A stretch of DNA of 64,000 bases from Cherax quadricarinatus (GCF_038502225.1 NC_091312.1:27082190-27146189); one strand, 5' to 3'; numbered from the stretch's first letter, positions 31,817 to 44,639 are shown. Numbers and translations are program-made. Notes: a model not told the origin generated them from the letters alone.

Positions 31817-31994
31817 AAAGTACAACTGAAAAATTTTAATTACCGCTATGCGAATAAAAACTGATCTAGGCGACGAAATAAAGCTGACTTTATCAAGTCC
31901 TTTTTTTTTTAATGAGTTGGTAACCAGGCTGCAGGAGTATCGAGCCTCAAACACTTCCTGCGATCACTGGTTCGCAAGCTTTTAGCGCTTCATA

Positions 31995-32060
31995 TAAAAA
32001 TAATAAGTAAGATGACCTGTTAAAGCTCTTTAGAGAGCGAAACGTCGTCTACAATAAACG
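31995..32060 (+). ncRNA. Hammerhead ribozyme-like motif, GTC class
   Basis: GAC-CTGTTAA-A-GCTC-tttaga-GAGC-GAA-ACGT-C, cut predicted after the C, then GTC pairing with the leading GAC. AATAAACG follows. The core is CTGTTAA, so it is imperfect. Confidence 0.45.
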
Positions 32061-32149
32061 TTTCCCCCGCACCGAGAGCCCCTGAACTATACTTGCTAGC
32101 GATATATGCAGTCCACCAGAGTCTTCTTAAAAATAAAAATGAAAAAAGA

Positions 32150-32245
32150 CCATAAGGACACAAACAGTAAAACGAGACCTTAATTTATACAACGTTTCAT
32201 CCCATAGGCGAAACGTTGTGCTAATAAATGTCTTTTTTTTATTGC
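32150..32245. mobile_element. Decayed hammerhead fold-back element
   Basis: ACAACGTTTCATCCCATAGG followed by CGAAACGTTGTGCTAATAAA forms an inverted pair around ATCCCATAGG. It keeps the GAAACGTT and AATAAATGTC strings of the family but no intact core. Confidence 0.5.
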
Positions 32246-32504
32246 AAGTATTTTTTTATCAATCGTCGGCTACACCACACCAATAATAAGAAGCAATAGA
32301 AACAGTTACCGTACAATACCCGACTCCACTGTAAAGCAGCTTTTGTCTGAACAAATGGTACACAATCTGGTGTTTGTATCTCTCTTCCTCGCTCCTCGTC
32401 TTCACCTGTTATGCCATTCGCTAAAAGGAGAGGAGATGAGACTTAAGACGACATTGACAATGATCCAGAACGGACCGAAAAGTCGTCATAATTCTCCTCG
32501 CCAC

Positions 32505-32712
32505 TGCCTGGTGAAACGTTACCACAATAAAGGTACCCAAGTGTTGCACAAGTGTCTCATTTATCTGTTACAATGCTCCTCCTTAGGAACATAGGAATGG
32601 AAGACCTGTCAAGTATGGACCTACTGGTCCATACTTGATGGGTCCTCAAATCCACCGTTTTCCACTCGCTCATTTGTCCAACCTATTTTTAAACTACCCA
32701 AAGTCTATGTTT
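32505..32712 (-). repeat. Hammerhead tail remnant and CR1-type 3' fragment
   Basis: 32510-32575 has GTGAAACGTTACCACAATAA and AAGTGTTGCACAAGTGTCTC, a family tail. 32583-32712 resembles a CR1-like 3' UTR in reverse (aacataggaatggaag, catttgtccaacctattttt) and is the target of the next insertion. Confidence 0.5.
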
Positions 32713-32882
32713 GGAAATAAATGGTATAAAATACCAACACAATGGAAATATAAACACATATGCAGTATAATGTGATCCTTTATTGAAAACGTTTCGCCCA
32801 CGTAGTGTTCTTTATCAAGTCACAAACAGATCTGTTTGTGACTTGATAAAGGATCACATTATACTGCATGTGTTTAAATTTT
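32713..32882. mobile_element. Hammerhead fold-back element with 14-bp duplication
   Basis: Flanked by CAAAGTCTATGTTT at 32699-32712 and 32883-32896. The left arm has a minus-strand hammerhead-like motif (32781-32823, GATAAAG core, GAAACGTTTTCAATAAAGG). The right arm has lost the stem II-III part. The terminal hairpin GGTATAAAATACC is at about 32722-32734. Confidence 0.8.
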
Positions 32883-32896
32883 CAAAGTCTATGTTT

Positions 32897-33040
32897 CAAA
32901 AACCCTACTAATATAGTCCGTGTTCTCCAAACCTTACTAATATAGTCCGTGTTCTCCAAACCTTACTAATATAGTCCGTGTTCTCCAAACCTTACTAATA
33001 TAGTCCGTGTTCTCCAAACCCTACTAACGTAGTCCGTGTT
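32897..33040. repeat. 29-bp minisatellite, about five copies
   Basis: The unit is TACTAATATAGTCCGTGTTC with TCCAAACCT. The last copy is diverged (CTAACGTAGTCCGTGTTTGC). Confidence 0.9.
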
Positions 33041-33404
33041 TGCCATGTCTCATTCAAATGCAACTCTTCTCATTCGTGGAGTTGTTTACCCCATTTTTAA
33101 AGGGATTGTGACTTTTATGCTTCTCTTATGCAATTCTTTCATTTCATCCATACCTACGCCACTTCTTTCATTAGAAGATTGCAACTCTCACCATTTTCTC
33201 CGAGGAGGGTTTCACTGTGATTCCGTGGAGACAGGTTGGTCTTATTCTCATCTCTCTGCCACTCTATACCTACGTCGGTGTTTCTACACATATGGATTAG
33301 CACATTTGTCTAGATGTCTCTATCAGCTCTTCCTCTTCAGTGCTGGGAGGTTCCTTGACGTCGGTGAGGAGGGGGCTCTTGATGTAAGGAATTGGAACTG
33401 ACCT
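33041..33404. other. No gene seen
   Basis: An open frame of 121 codons (33036-33401) has no recognisable motif and ordinary composition. Confidence 0.4.
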
Positions 33405-33486
33405 TCCTTTTCTTGGATCAACCCTGATTGCCTCCCATTTCCCCAGACACTACATAACGTCTACCGGCTTAGCTCCTTTCATGAAT

Positions 33487-33579
<93 letters not shown>

Positions 33580-33640
33580 GTAATAATAAAAATAAAATAT
33601 AATAATAGTAACAATAATAATAATAGTAATAGCGCTGAAA
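33405..33640 (+). repeat. Interspersed repeat tail with long (AAT)n
   Basis: ATCAACCCTGATTGCCTCCC and CTACCGGCTTAGCTCCTTTC lead directly into about 35 AAT units (33487-33590) and mixed triplets. The microsatellite seems to have grown from the tail of the inserted repeat. Confidence 0.7.
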
Positions 33641-34399
33641 TTCGATTGGATCCTAATAAATGATCTTACACCCGCACCTCTTCACTGCTCTGTGGCAGAG
33701 CGAGCGTGCGAACTGGATGGTCTACATACTCCATGCTTCTTTTCCTGATCTGCCGTCGGATTCCTCGCAGGCGAGTCTGTCTCTTCGTCACCTCTGGTGC
33801 TTTCTACAGCAAAGCTCGCCATCCCTCGAACCTAGGGCAATTATTTTCAGAAATGTGTCCCCTGGTGGACTCCCAGATGGGCTCTGGCAGCTCCTTTGAC
33901 TCGAGCTCCATTTCAGTCTCCACCTATACAGCTGCACCATAGACCACTTCCTAAATTGCGTACGAAGGAGAACACACTCACGACGCTTTATACGGACAGT
34001 AAAACACACCTGTTGCCATGCTTACATGTCCACCATAAAATCTCAATGTGCAATCTGGAGATAAGTACGAAAGTTAGTGGCTAAGTGCGCATCTGACGTT
34101 GCTCCCGTCCTTACCGCTGCTGGCGAAAGTAGCAGACCCTGTCGAAGTCACCAAAGCAACTGGAATTCATTTTCACGATTTCCAAGAACTTCATTTACCC
34201 CCCATCCTCCTCCTTTCCTTCCTTTCTCCAAACCAAACCCAAAGGAAAGACCACCACCCCCGTCCTTCCCACTGAACTATACATCTGATGCTGATGAACA
34301 GTATATCGTCCCCTTCACGTATGTGATACCTACATGAGCACAGTCTGTATGCCGATGTACTACAGCTGTAATATTTCCATTCCTTAGAACTTTTCAACC
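33641..34399. other. No gene seen
   Basis: Short frames overlap on all strands without recognisable domains. Confidence 0.45.
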
Positions 34400-35610
<1,211 letters not shown>

Positions 35611-35612
35611 CC

Positions 35613-35915
35613 TCATACATAGAGAATGACCACGAAATTTCGTAAGATTAATTCATTTAATCGTCGACTCCATTTATTTCTGCCCTTTATTCTCCACGTA
35701 CGAACTCTGGAATATCTCTTAAAGATGCCATTAGTTAATGTTCTGTGTACTCTGAGATAATGACAGTCTGTTATTATGTGATGAAACAGTAAAGCTACTT
35801 GGCAGTACTCGCAAAGAGGTCTTGGGAATCTTTTCATGTTATATTCGTTTGTCTTGTGTGGTAGATTCGTCAACGCTATGGAAAGTATGTAGTGAGAGTC
35901 CAATTGATGTTTCAT
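35613..35915 (-). pseudogene. Jockey-like C-terminal fragment, opposite strand
   Basis: The minus-strand frame contains CEYCQVALLFHHIITDC, a Cys-Cys-His-Cys cluster like the C-terminal end of Jockey-type ORF2 proteins, followed by HYLRVHRTL. Being on the opposite strand to 34400-35610, it belongs to a second insertion or an inverted segment. It has no upstream RT. Confidence 0.5.
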
Positions 35916-36430
35916 GAAGAAATATATTGCCTTCTAATTCAGACGAATTATCGTGCCAGTTGTTTCAAAATTTTTGGAACTTTTTGGAAAACTGATCAAA
36001 TATGGGAGATGTGGCCTGAGCCCTTAAATATTCCCGTTCGATGCCCTAAGCATCAAAGTGTCCAGGCATTCAAAAAACATCTTTATGCTTGCTAGAAATT
36101 AGACATAGCCACTGTTTTATATGACGTATAATTGAGAATCCAAAACAACATTGAATAAGAGGGTGGACATCGTTACAAGGTGTTTGACAGTAACAAGTAA
36201 TTCATATAACTCTGCTGGCTGAGTCTAGTAAATATACTTGAATAACTCTTTCTGGAAAGAAACAACCACATAACGTGCTTCATCGGAGGATTTGAAATCA
36301 TCAGTATACAACGCCCCAACATGTGAATATGAACGAAAAAACACAAAAAAGAGTGAGTGCGAGTTTTTGGCAGACGTGTTGGCCTTCCGGCAAGGACGGG
36401 GAAAGAAGTAAACGTGAATCATTGGAACTT
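35916..36430. other. Possible further LINE C-terminus, otherwise nothing seen
   Basis: The plus-strand frame near 36010-36095 reads PVRCPKHQSVQAFKKHLYAC, similar to the final AFKxxL segment of several LINE proteins. It is too short to assign. Confidence 0.3.
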
Positions 36431-36439
36431 CTCAAGGGC

Positions 36440-36528
<89 letters not shown>
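36440..36528. repeat. (ATT)n-(AGT)n compound microsatellite
   Basis: About 12 ATT units pass directly into about 16 AGT units. Confidence 0.95.
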
Positions 36529-36530
<2 letters not shown>

Positions 36531-37078
36531 AGTAGCAACATAATCACAACTAAGCGCTGAATTCTTAAGGGGTGGAGTAAAGAGCACGGTATGGGCTGAG
36601 CATGAAATGGGTGAAAATTAACGCCTTGACGCACTCTAACTGCCTTCCTCACCAAAAAAATCTCACTTCTGACTCGTGACTTCATATATCACGTTTAACA
36701 GAACCTAACATGTTGTCCCAACTTTGGGAAATAGCTAGCTTTTATTCCCACTGCCCGACCATCAAACAGAATACAGTAGCAGCACACTGCAGACGTATCC
36801 AGTTTTGTTAAATAAAAGAAATCTATCTGACATTTTTCCTCCTGCCTTTTTTTTTCCCCCTACATCTCTCCTTCTAACAAATTCCCTTCCCTCCCTCACC
36901 TCCCTCCCTCCCACCCTCCTGGCACACGCAGTTGGCAGCTCTGCGACTGTTTGATTAAATCTGTGTATCCAATCGGCATTAGAGCCGACACAGAGGTAAA
37001 CTTTCCAGTGGCAATTTGCAAGTATGGCACCAGTGGGTCGAGTGCCGAGCTGAGAAAGACTGCGAGAGGGAAGGGAGA
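36529..37078. other. No gene seen
   Basis: Includes a T/C-rich patch at 36840-36920. No recognisable element. Confidence 0.4.
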
Positions 37079-37083
37079 AAGAC

Positions 37084-37188
<105 letters not shown>

Positions 37189-37594
37189 AATCTAAAACAA
37201 AGAGAGCCTTCAAATATCAATTCTTCGTGCTAAAATATCCGAAATCTAGCACTGATTCATAATTACTCTAAGTGAAACAAATTCAGAAAATCAGAAATAC
37301 GAATGAGAAAATGTTGTTAGCAAATTAACTAAATGCCTTATTGAAAGGCGCAGCAGAACAAGTTTTATAATTTTTTACTATGTTCACACTACTAAATTCT
37401 TGAAAGGGTTAAAGATTTACGTAATGCATAATTCATTGCAGTGGATAGCAGCCTCCATCACTACCTTGATTGTTACGCTAAGGCAGGGATAACTGAGGAG
37501 CACTGCAGCACCACTGTAGTGAATGGTTGAATGACTTTGATGTACTGTAATTCTCTCGTCTTTGTCAGTGCCAGCATTGCTGTCAAGTCCCTTT

Positions 37595-37598
37595 TCTC

Positions 37599-37688
<90 letters not shown>
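37595..37688. repeat. (CT)n microsatellite
   Basis: About 45 CT units with one CCC interruption; opposite strand polarity to the GA tract 400 bp upstream, so the two could pair as an inverted repeat. Confidence 0.97.
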
Positions 37689-37691
<3 letters not shown>

Positions 37692-37761
37692 GTACATGTC
37701 TGAGTGAAGGGACCTTCCCTCTAATCCCATTCCCGAGCCTCTCCCAAGAAACACTGCCATA

Positions 37762-38160
37762 CCAAGCAAGGACTGGTGATCCTATTTATCACCAGGCAAG
37801 GACTGGTGATCCTGCTCGTCACCAAGCAAGGACTGGTGATCCTATTTATCACCAAGCAAGGACTGGTGATCCTGCTCGTCACCAAGCAAGGACTGATGAT
37901 CTTACTCGCTACCATGCAAGAACTGGGGTTTCCAATCATCACCAAGTAAGCATTAATGATCCTACTAATCACCAACCAACAACCGGGTATCCTACTGATC
38001 ATCAAGCAAGAACACGTGACCTTAATGGTCACCAAACAAAGACTGATGATCCTACTGGTCAGCCAGCAAGGGCTGACGATCCTTCTGGTCAACAAGTAAC
38101 GACTAGTGACCCTCCTGGTCAGCAAGCGAGGACTGGTGATCCTCTTGGTCAACAAGAGTA
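37762..38160. repeat. 30-bp minisatellite, about 13 diverging copies
   Basis: The unit is ACCAAGCAAGGACTGGTGAT followed by CCTxxTxGTC. The first four copies are nearly identical and the rest diverge progressively. Both strands stay open; the plus frame encodes HQARTGDP-like decapeptides within a 218-codon frame that begins inside the CT tract. Codon-compatible period and lack of domains argue against a gene, although long conservation of an open frame in diverged copies is notable. Confidence 0.85.
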
Positions 38161-38912
38161 CGCTTCACCATGTGTTTACGAGTCTTATAAATTCCCAATT
38201 AAGACTAAATCCTGTTAGTATAATACTTAGGTATTAATACAAAGAGACATCATTTAACTGACGCAAATCCCTTTGAACTTAATCCCTTATCGCCAGTGTA
38301 TTGAGTAGCGTATGTGTGAGCTGCCCTAAATTTGTCTCAATTTCGCCTCGCTATAAAAATTAAAATACGCCACGCAAATCGCTTGCAAATGGAGCTGAAG
38401 AGCTAATCTGCGCAAATTGGTCCAGTCACTTAACAGGTGAATGCGTGTTTTCGAGCGATTCCCCATCAGAGGGTATTTTTAACTACATAAACGACACATC
38501 TGGCGGTATTAACCATCATGTCACTAATGAGCTACGAGAGGCTGTTGTCGCTTTGGTCGCGTACTCGGCTGGTGAAAACTGGGGGTCAGTCTGACGTCCA
38601 GTGCTGCTCTTGTGTCGCTGAAGCCACGCTTTTCTGACATTAACAAAGTATTTAATCGGTAAATTCATTGATTTATAACTTGATTTGCCTCTACTTACTG
38701 TTAACTGTTAAAAAATACTTTTAAGTGAATCTTACATGCATAAAGGTCCACACAATACATAACACGGGTCTTTTTTGTTCATAATGAATCATTAAACCAG
38801 TTTCATCGTGAATTTTCATATCAGGCGAGAAATCACACTAAAAATAGCTTTGTTTAACGTTAAAATGACGCCACGTCCCTATGTTTAACGAGCCTGAATA
38901 ATATATTAATGT
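38161..38912. other. Unique sequence with homeobox/POU-like strings
   Basis: 38320-38640 is not repetitive. It has ACGCAAATCGCTTGCAAATG, GCGCAAATTGG, TATAAAAATTAAAATAC and a higher CpG content than average. It could be a conserved non-coding element; no gene is visible. Confidence 0.3.
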
Positions 38913-39068
38913 TGGTAGAATTACCGAAAAATATGTCGGGTAAAAGAACACAAGTGCAACTAATGTGACATTTTATTGTGACAACGTTTCGCTCTATCAA
39001 GCTCCTGGAGAGCGAAACGTAGCGTCAATAAAATGTCACATTAGTTGCACTTGTGTCCTTTTACCCAA
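38913..39068. mobile_element. Hammerhead fold-back element, subfamily D
   Basis: Left end TTGGTAGAATTACCG (terminal hairpin), arms CAAGTGCAACTAATGTGACA and complement, centre CTCTATCAAGCTCCTGGAGA with GCGAAACGT. GCTC-CTGGA-GAGC is stem II; the TTGACAA core and stem I are reduced by a central deletion. No clear target duplication. Confidence 0.7.
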
Positions 39069-41164
39069 CTGATTGATATACTGTACAATGAATAGCTAGG
39101 TCCAGGCTGTTTATTGTTGTGTCATCCAGACGTACGGGTTGAGCGCTTACTTTTTCGAATAACAGTAATAATTTGAAACGAGTTTAACTAGGACGAAGTC
39201 TCGCAGCCTGTAAATATAAACTCCGTGTAAAACAAATAACATAGCATTATATTTTGGTTAAAATACTGCATATCACTACAGTTTAATGTAATAAACACAA
39301 CTGCAAAACTGTAGTTTGTTCTCATCGTTCATAACATGTAACAACGGCCTAACACTCATGATGCCATACCAGTTATACTGTTATCGTTACGTACGGACGT
39401 GTGTATGTATTGATGGAAGAACGCATTTATGTACATATGTATATGTATGTATGTATGAGCAGGGTCCAAGTACGTTAATAAATTAGTTAAAGAAGAAACT
39501 CAAAACAAGCGATAGACTTAAGTAATTGTTAATTAAATTATCTTTTATTGTCAGCGCCCAGTGTGTCAAAAGTGAATGTAAATAATCAGTGTACATGTTG
39601 TCTGTGTGTGGAGAATATTAAGAAATATAGTAAGGCTCTCTCCTCCACCTCTCTCTCTTGCTCCTACCATTCTAATCGAGGAATTATTTTCCAATTTATT
39701 ATTTCTAATACTCTGTTTAGTCACTTGTGCTTATTTAACCAGCGGAGTCTGTTCTTCATTTTTAATTTATCCATTCTGCGTTATCTTTTCAGCTTCCGTT
39801 TCACTGATTTTATTTGTATTTTTATTCATATTGCATAACGTTACCAGTGATTCAAAAAGTCTTTCGTGTTTAAGGTCATCTGAAGAATGTGTAGTAAAAT
39901 GGAGAATACTCAGCGCTGCATGGATGACTACTGAACTGGCAGCAATGTTAGGCAGGCTTCGTACTGTTTTCCGTGGAACTTCGAGCTATGATTCCACAAG
40001 CATCACGCTCTGTTCTTACAAGCGTAGAGGCTGGCCACGAACGAGAGGCTGGGGGAAGCTTTGTGATAGGTTCCCAGGGCAAGAGACATGATCATCACAG
40101 TAAATACATGTACTGCATTCGGTGTTTTGAACCTGAGAGATGTGTTCAAACGAACTCCATTGTTGATTTATTACTTGAAGAATTTTGATTTCAAATGCAG
40201 CCTAATGGAAGACTGTCTTCATGAGGATTATAGATGTTCTTTCTTGAGGTTTTTACCTCAAGAAAGCCTTTCGTGGCTCATCACAAAAGGAATCTAACTC
40301 CTTACAGTGAGTTTTTTAAGCTGATCAGTTATGATGTGGGATTACCAATTGCCTGATCGATCACAGACAGGGGTGGGGATTGGTGGAAGGAGGATCAAGC
40401 CTCTATCAAACCTTCGCTTAACCATCCACAAGGGCTTAACACTTCATGAAATACATGTCTACAAGCTGTTCATTTATTTCGATCTAATTCTAAGGCAGCA
40501 TGAACAAAGATACAATCTCGCGAGCTGCTCACAGTGATATAGCAAAACAGACCACAATGATGCAACATTCTTCTCAAGAATACCAGCTGCTCTCTACATG
40601 GTCTTTCAAGAACATGACGCACGGGACACTCGGAGTCAGAGGAGAGGAATGGAACGAGTCAATAATAATTGGAATGTAAAGACACAACGGAATGACAGAC
40701 GTTAGAAAAAACACTGGAAAACGAGGCAATGGAAACAGATTCCCTCCACTGTTTTTAAGAGTGGGGAGAAAGGTGCCTCGCGAGGCCAAGAATAGTGTGC
40801 GACCGTGTGTCAAAAATTAAGAAGCGAGAGAAGAAGCTGAGTGTTATAACACAATAACCACAACGAGATGACCACAAACGAACGTGCAACAAAAACTCTG
40901 GTCAGAAACCACACACACAAAAAAAATCCGATTGAGAAAAGTATGGTGGAAGATCTCTCCCTTCCCTGGAGACAGTGTGGCAGAGTTCTCTAAGAAAGTC
41001 TCATCCAATACGACTCTCAGAATCTGGCCATTGTCCACCGTCTCTTCGTCATCTCTCTCGCTTTAAATCTCATCTTAATATTCCTCCTTCTCCTCTTCCT
41101 CTATTCCCCATGATTTAATCTTCCTTCTCTATGGACTCCTTTTCGAAGTTAATATTCTTCATTT
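39069..41164. other. No gene seen
   Basis: Two kilobases of mostly unique sequence. A 161-codon plus frame at 39606-40091 is Leu/Phe/Ser-rich but has no recognisable domain or splice context. A short inverted repeat TTCTTGAGG-TTTTTA-CCTCAAGAA is at 40241-40264. Confidence 0.4.
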
Positions 41165-42531
41165 GGGCTTGACAATCAGAATGGAGAAGGCAAGAAATTT
41201 AAATGTATTAAATGTAAAGAAGTTGGGGTTACACTTTGACGTAAGGACAGAAAATGGGATCCAAATACCTTCGATCTAAACCGAACAACATCCAGGGTGA
41301 GGCCAGCCAGCCTACCACTATCATACCATACCACTACCATACCCCCAGCAAATATTTTTGATGACACCATATTGACTTCTGCTACACCATCTGTGGAAGT
41401 CCTAGCCACGTCTTCTAGCACACATGGAGACACTCATTTTCCACCAATTACACCAGTGACTGAATATGTGGATGAGTCTAATCGCTCTTCCCAACACACT
41501 CGCCCTCAATAGTGAGGTAATCACACGGATAATGGCACCACCAAAGGACGCCAGTGTAACCGATGCATTTTCTCTGAAAATGTATCGGAGTCACCTGACC
41601 TCTTTCAAGCCATAACAATCTTGCATAAAAAAAACTGACCATCTCCAACAGATGCTGATAAATTATATAAAGATAATAGTCAGAATGGTGTCTTTGATCA
41701 CAGATATGATCTCACAAGTGCAACAATTTCTACTGAATTTCAAACAATTTGTGATAGGGAAGCCAATGATTCTTGGTTATAAACTACGTAGAAATGCGCC
41801 GGCAAAATGCAGGGAAATGATTAGAGAATTTTTTTATGAAAATAAGAAGGTACAGGCTATGTTTGCTCTGTATTGGTTGCACACTATTTCCCGAGCATAA
41901 TAGCTTTACCATCTTATGAGCAAGAGATTGTGATAAATTACTACAGTGAACAGATTACAGATTTTTTTCATGTAATATGGTCTCCATCAGGAAATAGTTG
42001 CAGACAAGAATATTGATGTCATCTGTTTGCAGGAATGTAGACTACGAATTGGAGTACCTTCCCCGAAGCTGACTGGTTAGGCAGCGCATAACATTAAGGT
42101 AAACTAACAACAGTGAAAGAACTTGCTGTATTCACTCCTTGCCCTGAAAATCCGAGCAATCATGCAGTATCATGGTGCGAAAGCATATGTAGACAACGTT
42201 CCCATCAACGTCTTCAATCTTTATGCCACAGCTAATCAGTTTCGACCTAAATAAGCATGATAATGCTAGAGTTGTGGGCAATATTAGATCTGTGTCTTGG
42301 ATTTAATACATCACATACGATACACGACTCTGTCATAGATGATGATCTATCTTATAACTTCCCAAGACTCACGACTGTCAATCTTGATCATATTTTTCAC
42401 CCACTATGGTAACATGAACGTAGATAAGTACGTTTATGGAGTAACTTGCAATGTGAACAGCCGGACTGAAGTTGTAATACACATACACAGGCTTAGGCTT
42501 TGTTACAAGTACTTCTGACAGTTTGGCAGAT

Positions 42532-42729
42532 GGTTTAGAACTTTAGAAAGACACGTAAGCAAACACTATGACATATTTATTAGAAAACGTTTCGGTCCTG
42601 GGACCTTGATCACTTGATCAGAAGTGATCAAGGTCCCAGGACCGAAACGTTTTCTAATAAATATGTCATAGTGTTTGCTTACGTGTCTTTCTAAACCAAC
42701 TTGTCGGTATTTATTACCAAGGTTTATAC
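42532..42729. mobile_element. Hammerhead fold-back element with 12-13 bp duplication
   Basis: CAGTTTGGCAGAT occurs at 42519-42531 and 42730-42742. Arms of about 75 bp are near-perfect inverted repeats meeting at ACTTGATCAGAAGT. The right end carries GTCGGTATTTATTACC and AAGGTTTATACC. It lies inside the LINE C-terminal remnant, so it is younger than it. Confidence 0.85.
42620..42657 (+). ncRNA. Hammerhead ribozyme-like motif, subfamily C
   Basis: AGAA-GTGATCA-A-GGTC-CCAG-GACC-GAA-ACGT-T, then TTCT. Stem I is four pairs here because the arm centre is trimmed. The mirrored motif on the minus strand (42580-42619) lacks its stem I partner. Confidence 0.5.
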
Positions 42730-43080
42730 CAGTTTGGCAGATACACAGATGATGATCAGCCTAAATGCAAAGTATGTGGCCAATTCTATGGTCACTATTG
42801 AACACTATTTGCTTATCTGTCCACTTATTGAGGAATATAGAGATAGTATAATAACTTATGTGACATGTTAAGATATCTTATTAATGAAAATAAAATACCA
42901 GATATTTTAGGCAAATTTACAAAATTTGCTTGTAACAGATAAGTCAACTGTAGATATAAATCCAGATATACACTTGTTAACCCTTTTAAGGCCTAGTTCC
43001 TAGGCCTTTTGTGTATCCATATGCTCTTGCGCTACCGTCCACACGATGGATATAGGTTGCCCGATAAACTAGCCACTTCG

Positions 43081-43321
43081 GAGGGAAAAATCTAATCTTC
43101 TTATTATTTTCTCCTCCTTTCATTCATTTCTCTTTTCTTCCTATTCTTTCTTTTCGGCTTCTTTCCCTTCTGCTATATCTGCCTCCACTTTCTTCTCTAT
43201 TGACTTTTCCATCTGTACACTCTTCTCTCCTTCAAGGTCGCCTCATTTTTCCTTCTCGTTCTCTGTATTTCATTCCAGTATTTTTGGCCATCATTTTTCT
43301 TATCTCCTCGTTCATCCCCTT
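43081..43321. other. Pyrimidine-rich, no gene seen
   Basis: Plus strand T/C-rich; continues into the CTC tract. Confidence 0.5.
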
Positions 43322-43400
43322 CCTTTTCTATTCTCCCTCCTCCTCCTCCTCCTCCCCCTCCTTCTCTCCCTTCTCCTCCTCCTCTTCCTTGGTTTTCACT
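43322..43400. repeat. Imperfect (CTC)n tract
   Basis: CTCCTCCTCC-type low complexity with minor interruptions. Confidence 0.85.
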
Positions 43401-43655
43401 TTTCTCTTGTCCTGTCCTTGACAACTTTTTTCCCTGGCATCTCGAGTCATCTTATCAGTATTGTCAACGCTCTCTCAGCTCCATTCAAGCTCGTCTTTGG
43501 GTAATCAAAGAATTATGTACGTTATATCACAGTCTCTTTGCCGTGTAAAGTGGCTCAGATCTTATCATGTAGATGTGCAGGCATTCTAATTCACAAAACG
43601 ATTTCTTCTCATCTTGAACGTAAAGAAGCCATTGCAGAGGCTGTGGCGGCGGTGG

Positions 43656-43671
43656 AGAGAGAGAGAGAGAC

Positions 43672-43752
<81 letters not shown>
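43656..43752. repeat. (GA)n-(GACA)n compound microsatellite
   Basis: About six GA units then about 20 CAGA tetranucleotides. Confidence 0.95.
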
Positions 43753-44380
43753 GAATCTTGAAGGTGTTTAGTGAGTTATTAGGGAATTTTGAGGCAAGTA
43801 AGAGAATAATTACTTTTAGAAATTTTTACTCAGAACTGAGAACTAAAGTTGTAGAAGACGTGATAAAAAAATTGGAGTAACTAACATAAATAACAACAGA
43901 GTAACTTTAATTGAGTTATGCCTAAAAATAACGAGGTTTGGTAGCAGGAAATGTATATTCGAAGAGGAAAAAAATATCAATTACTGCAGAAGGTATGACG
44001 AAGTGAGAAAGAACAGCAGTATTCGTTTTCTTCTTCAGGCTACGTGAAGTTTGACGAGTTGTGATGCGGAGTGACTCTACTTGTGTTGCTTCAGTGATGA
44101 GTGTTGTTACTGTATTTGCTAGTGGGGGAAATCGACGTCCCTGTGTCACTTCCTGCCTCTGCCTGTCATTTTTCTTGAAGGTATTTACACACTGCTCAGT
44201 TTGTTGGTTGCTGGGAGGCAGTGAGGTCAGTGCTCCAGCTATATTCTTCTTTATATATAGTGGGAAGATCCCACCAATCAAAATGTCGTCAGTGGTGAAG
44301 GGGATTACAGTTTGCTGCACCATGTTTGGTGGATGATAAGGGGAAGAAACACGCATGTCTGATCACTAGTATCATTACAA
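43753..44380. other. No gene seen
   Basis: No recognised element; 44-kb short frames have no domains. Confidence 0.45.
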
Positions 44381-44388
44381 GTAGATGA

Positions 44389-44458
44389 ATGAGACGCATG
44401 TGCAACACCTAGGTATCTTTACTGACGATGCCCAGGTGTTGTACATGTCTCATTAGTG
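44389..44458. mobile_element. Short hairpin element of the hammerhead family with 8-bp duplication
   Basis: GTAGATGA at 44381-44388 and 44459-44466 flanks a 70-bp fold-back: ATGAGACGCATGTGCAACAC and complement GTGTTGTACATGTCTCAT. Only the distal tails of the family remain; the hammerhead centre is deleted. Confidence 0.6.
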
Positions 44459-44639
44459 GTAGATGAGGCTAGAATAAGAGGAATACAAAACAGAATGGAG
44501 GTAGGCGGAAAAAAACGAGAAATGAGGTGTGAGGAGTAGTTAGGAAAAAAAGGTTAACTACTTTACCTTGTTGTTGCTGTTATTATCATTATTATTAATG
44601 TTGATGATGTTTTAATTCTTATCATTATTTATATATATA

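Larger units (their letters stand above)
41165..43080 (+). pseudogene. Decayed Jockey-like LINE with ORF1, endonuclease and C-terminus
   Basis: ORF1 remnant: FKCIKCKEVG (half a zinc knuckle) at about 41195-41230 and a Thr/Pro-rich tail to 41510. Endonuclease remnant at about 41990-42410: DKNIDVICLQECRLR and a degraded FNLYA segment. The C-terminal part at 42450-42960 has RLRLCYKYF, CKVCGQFYGHY and YLLICPL-like readings. The RT is deleted. The tail at about 42985-43080 has TTTTGTGTATCCATATGCTC, as in the copy at 3690-3720. A hammerhead fold-back is inserted at 42532-42729. Confidence 0.55.

Noticed and set aside
39606..40091. 161-codon frame as a host membrane protein
   Set aside because: Hydrophobic first half reflects T/C-rich DNA; no recognisable domain, splice sites or repeats of codon bias.
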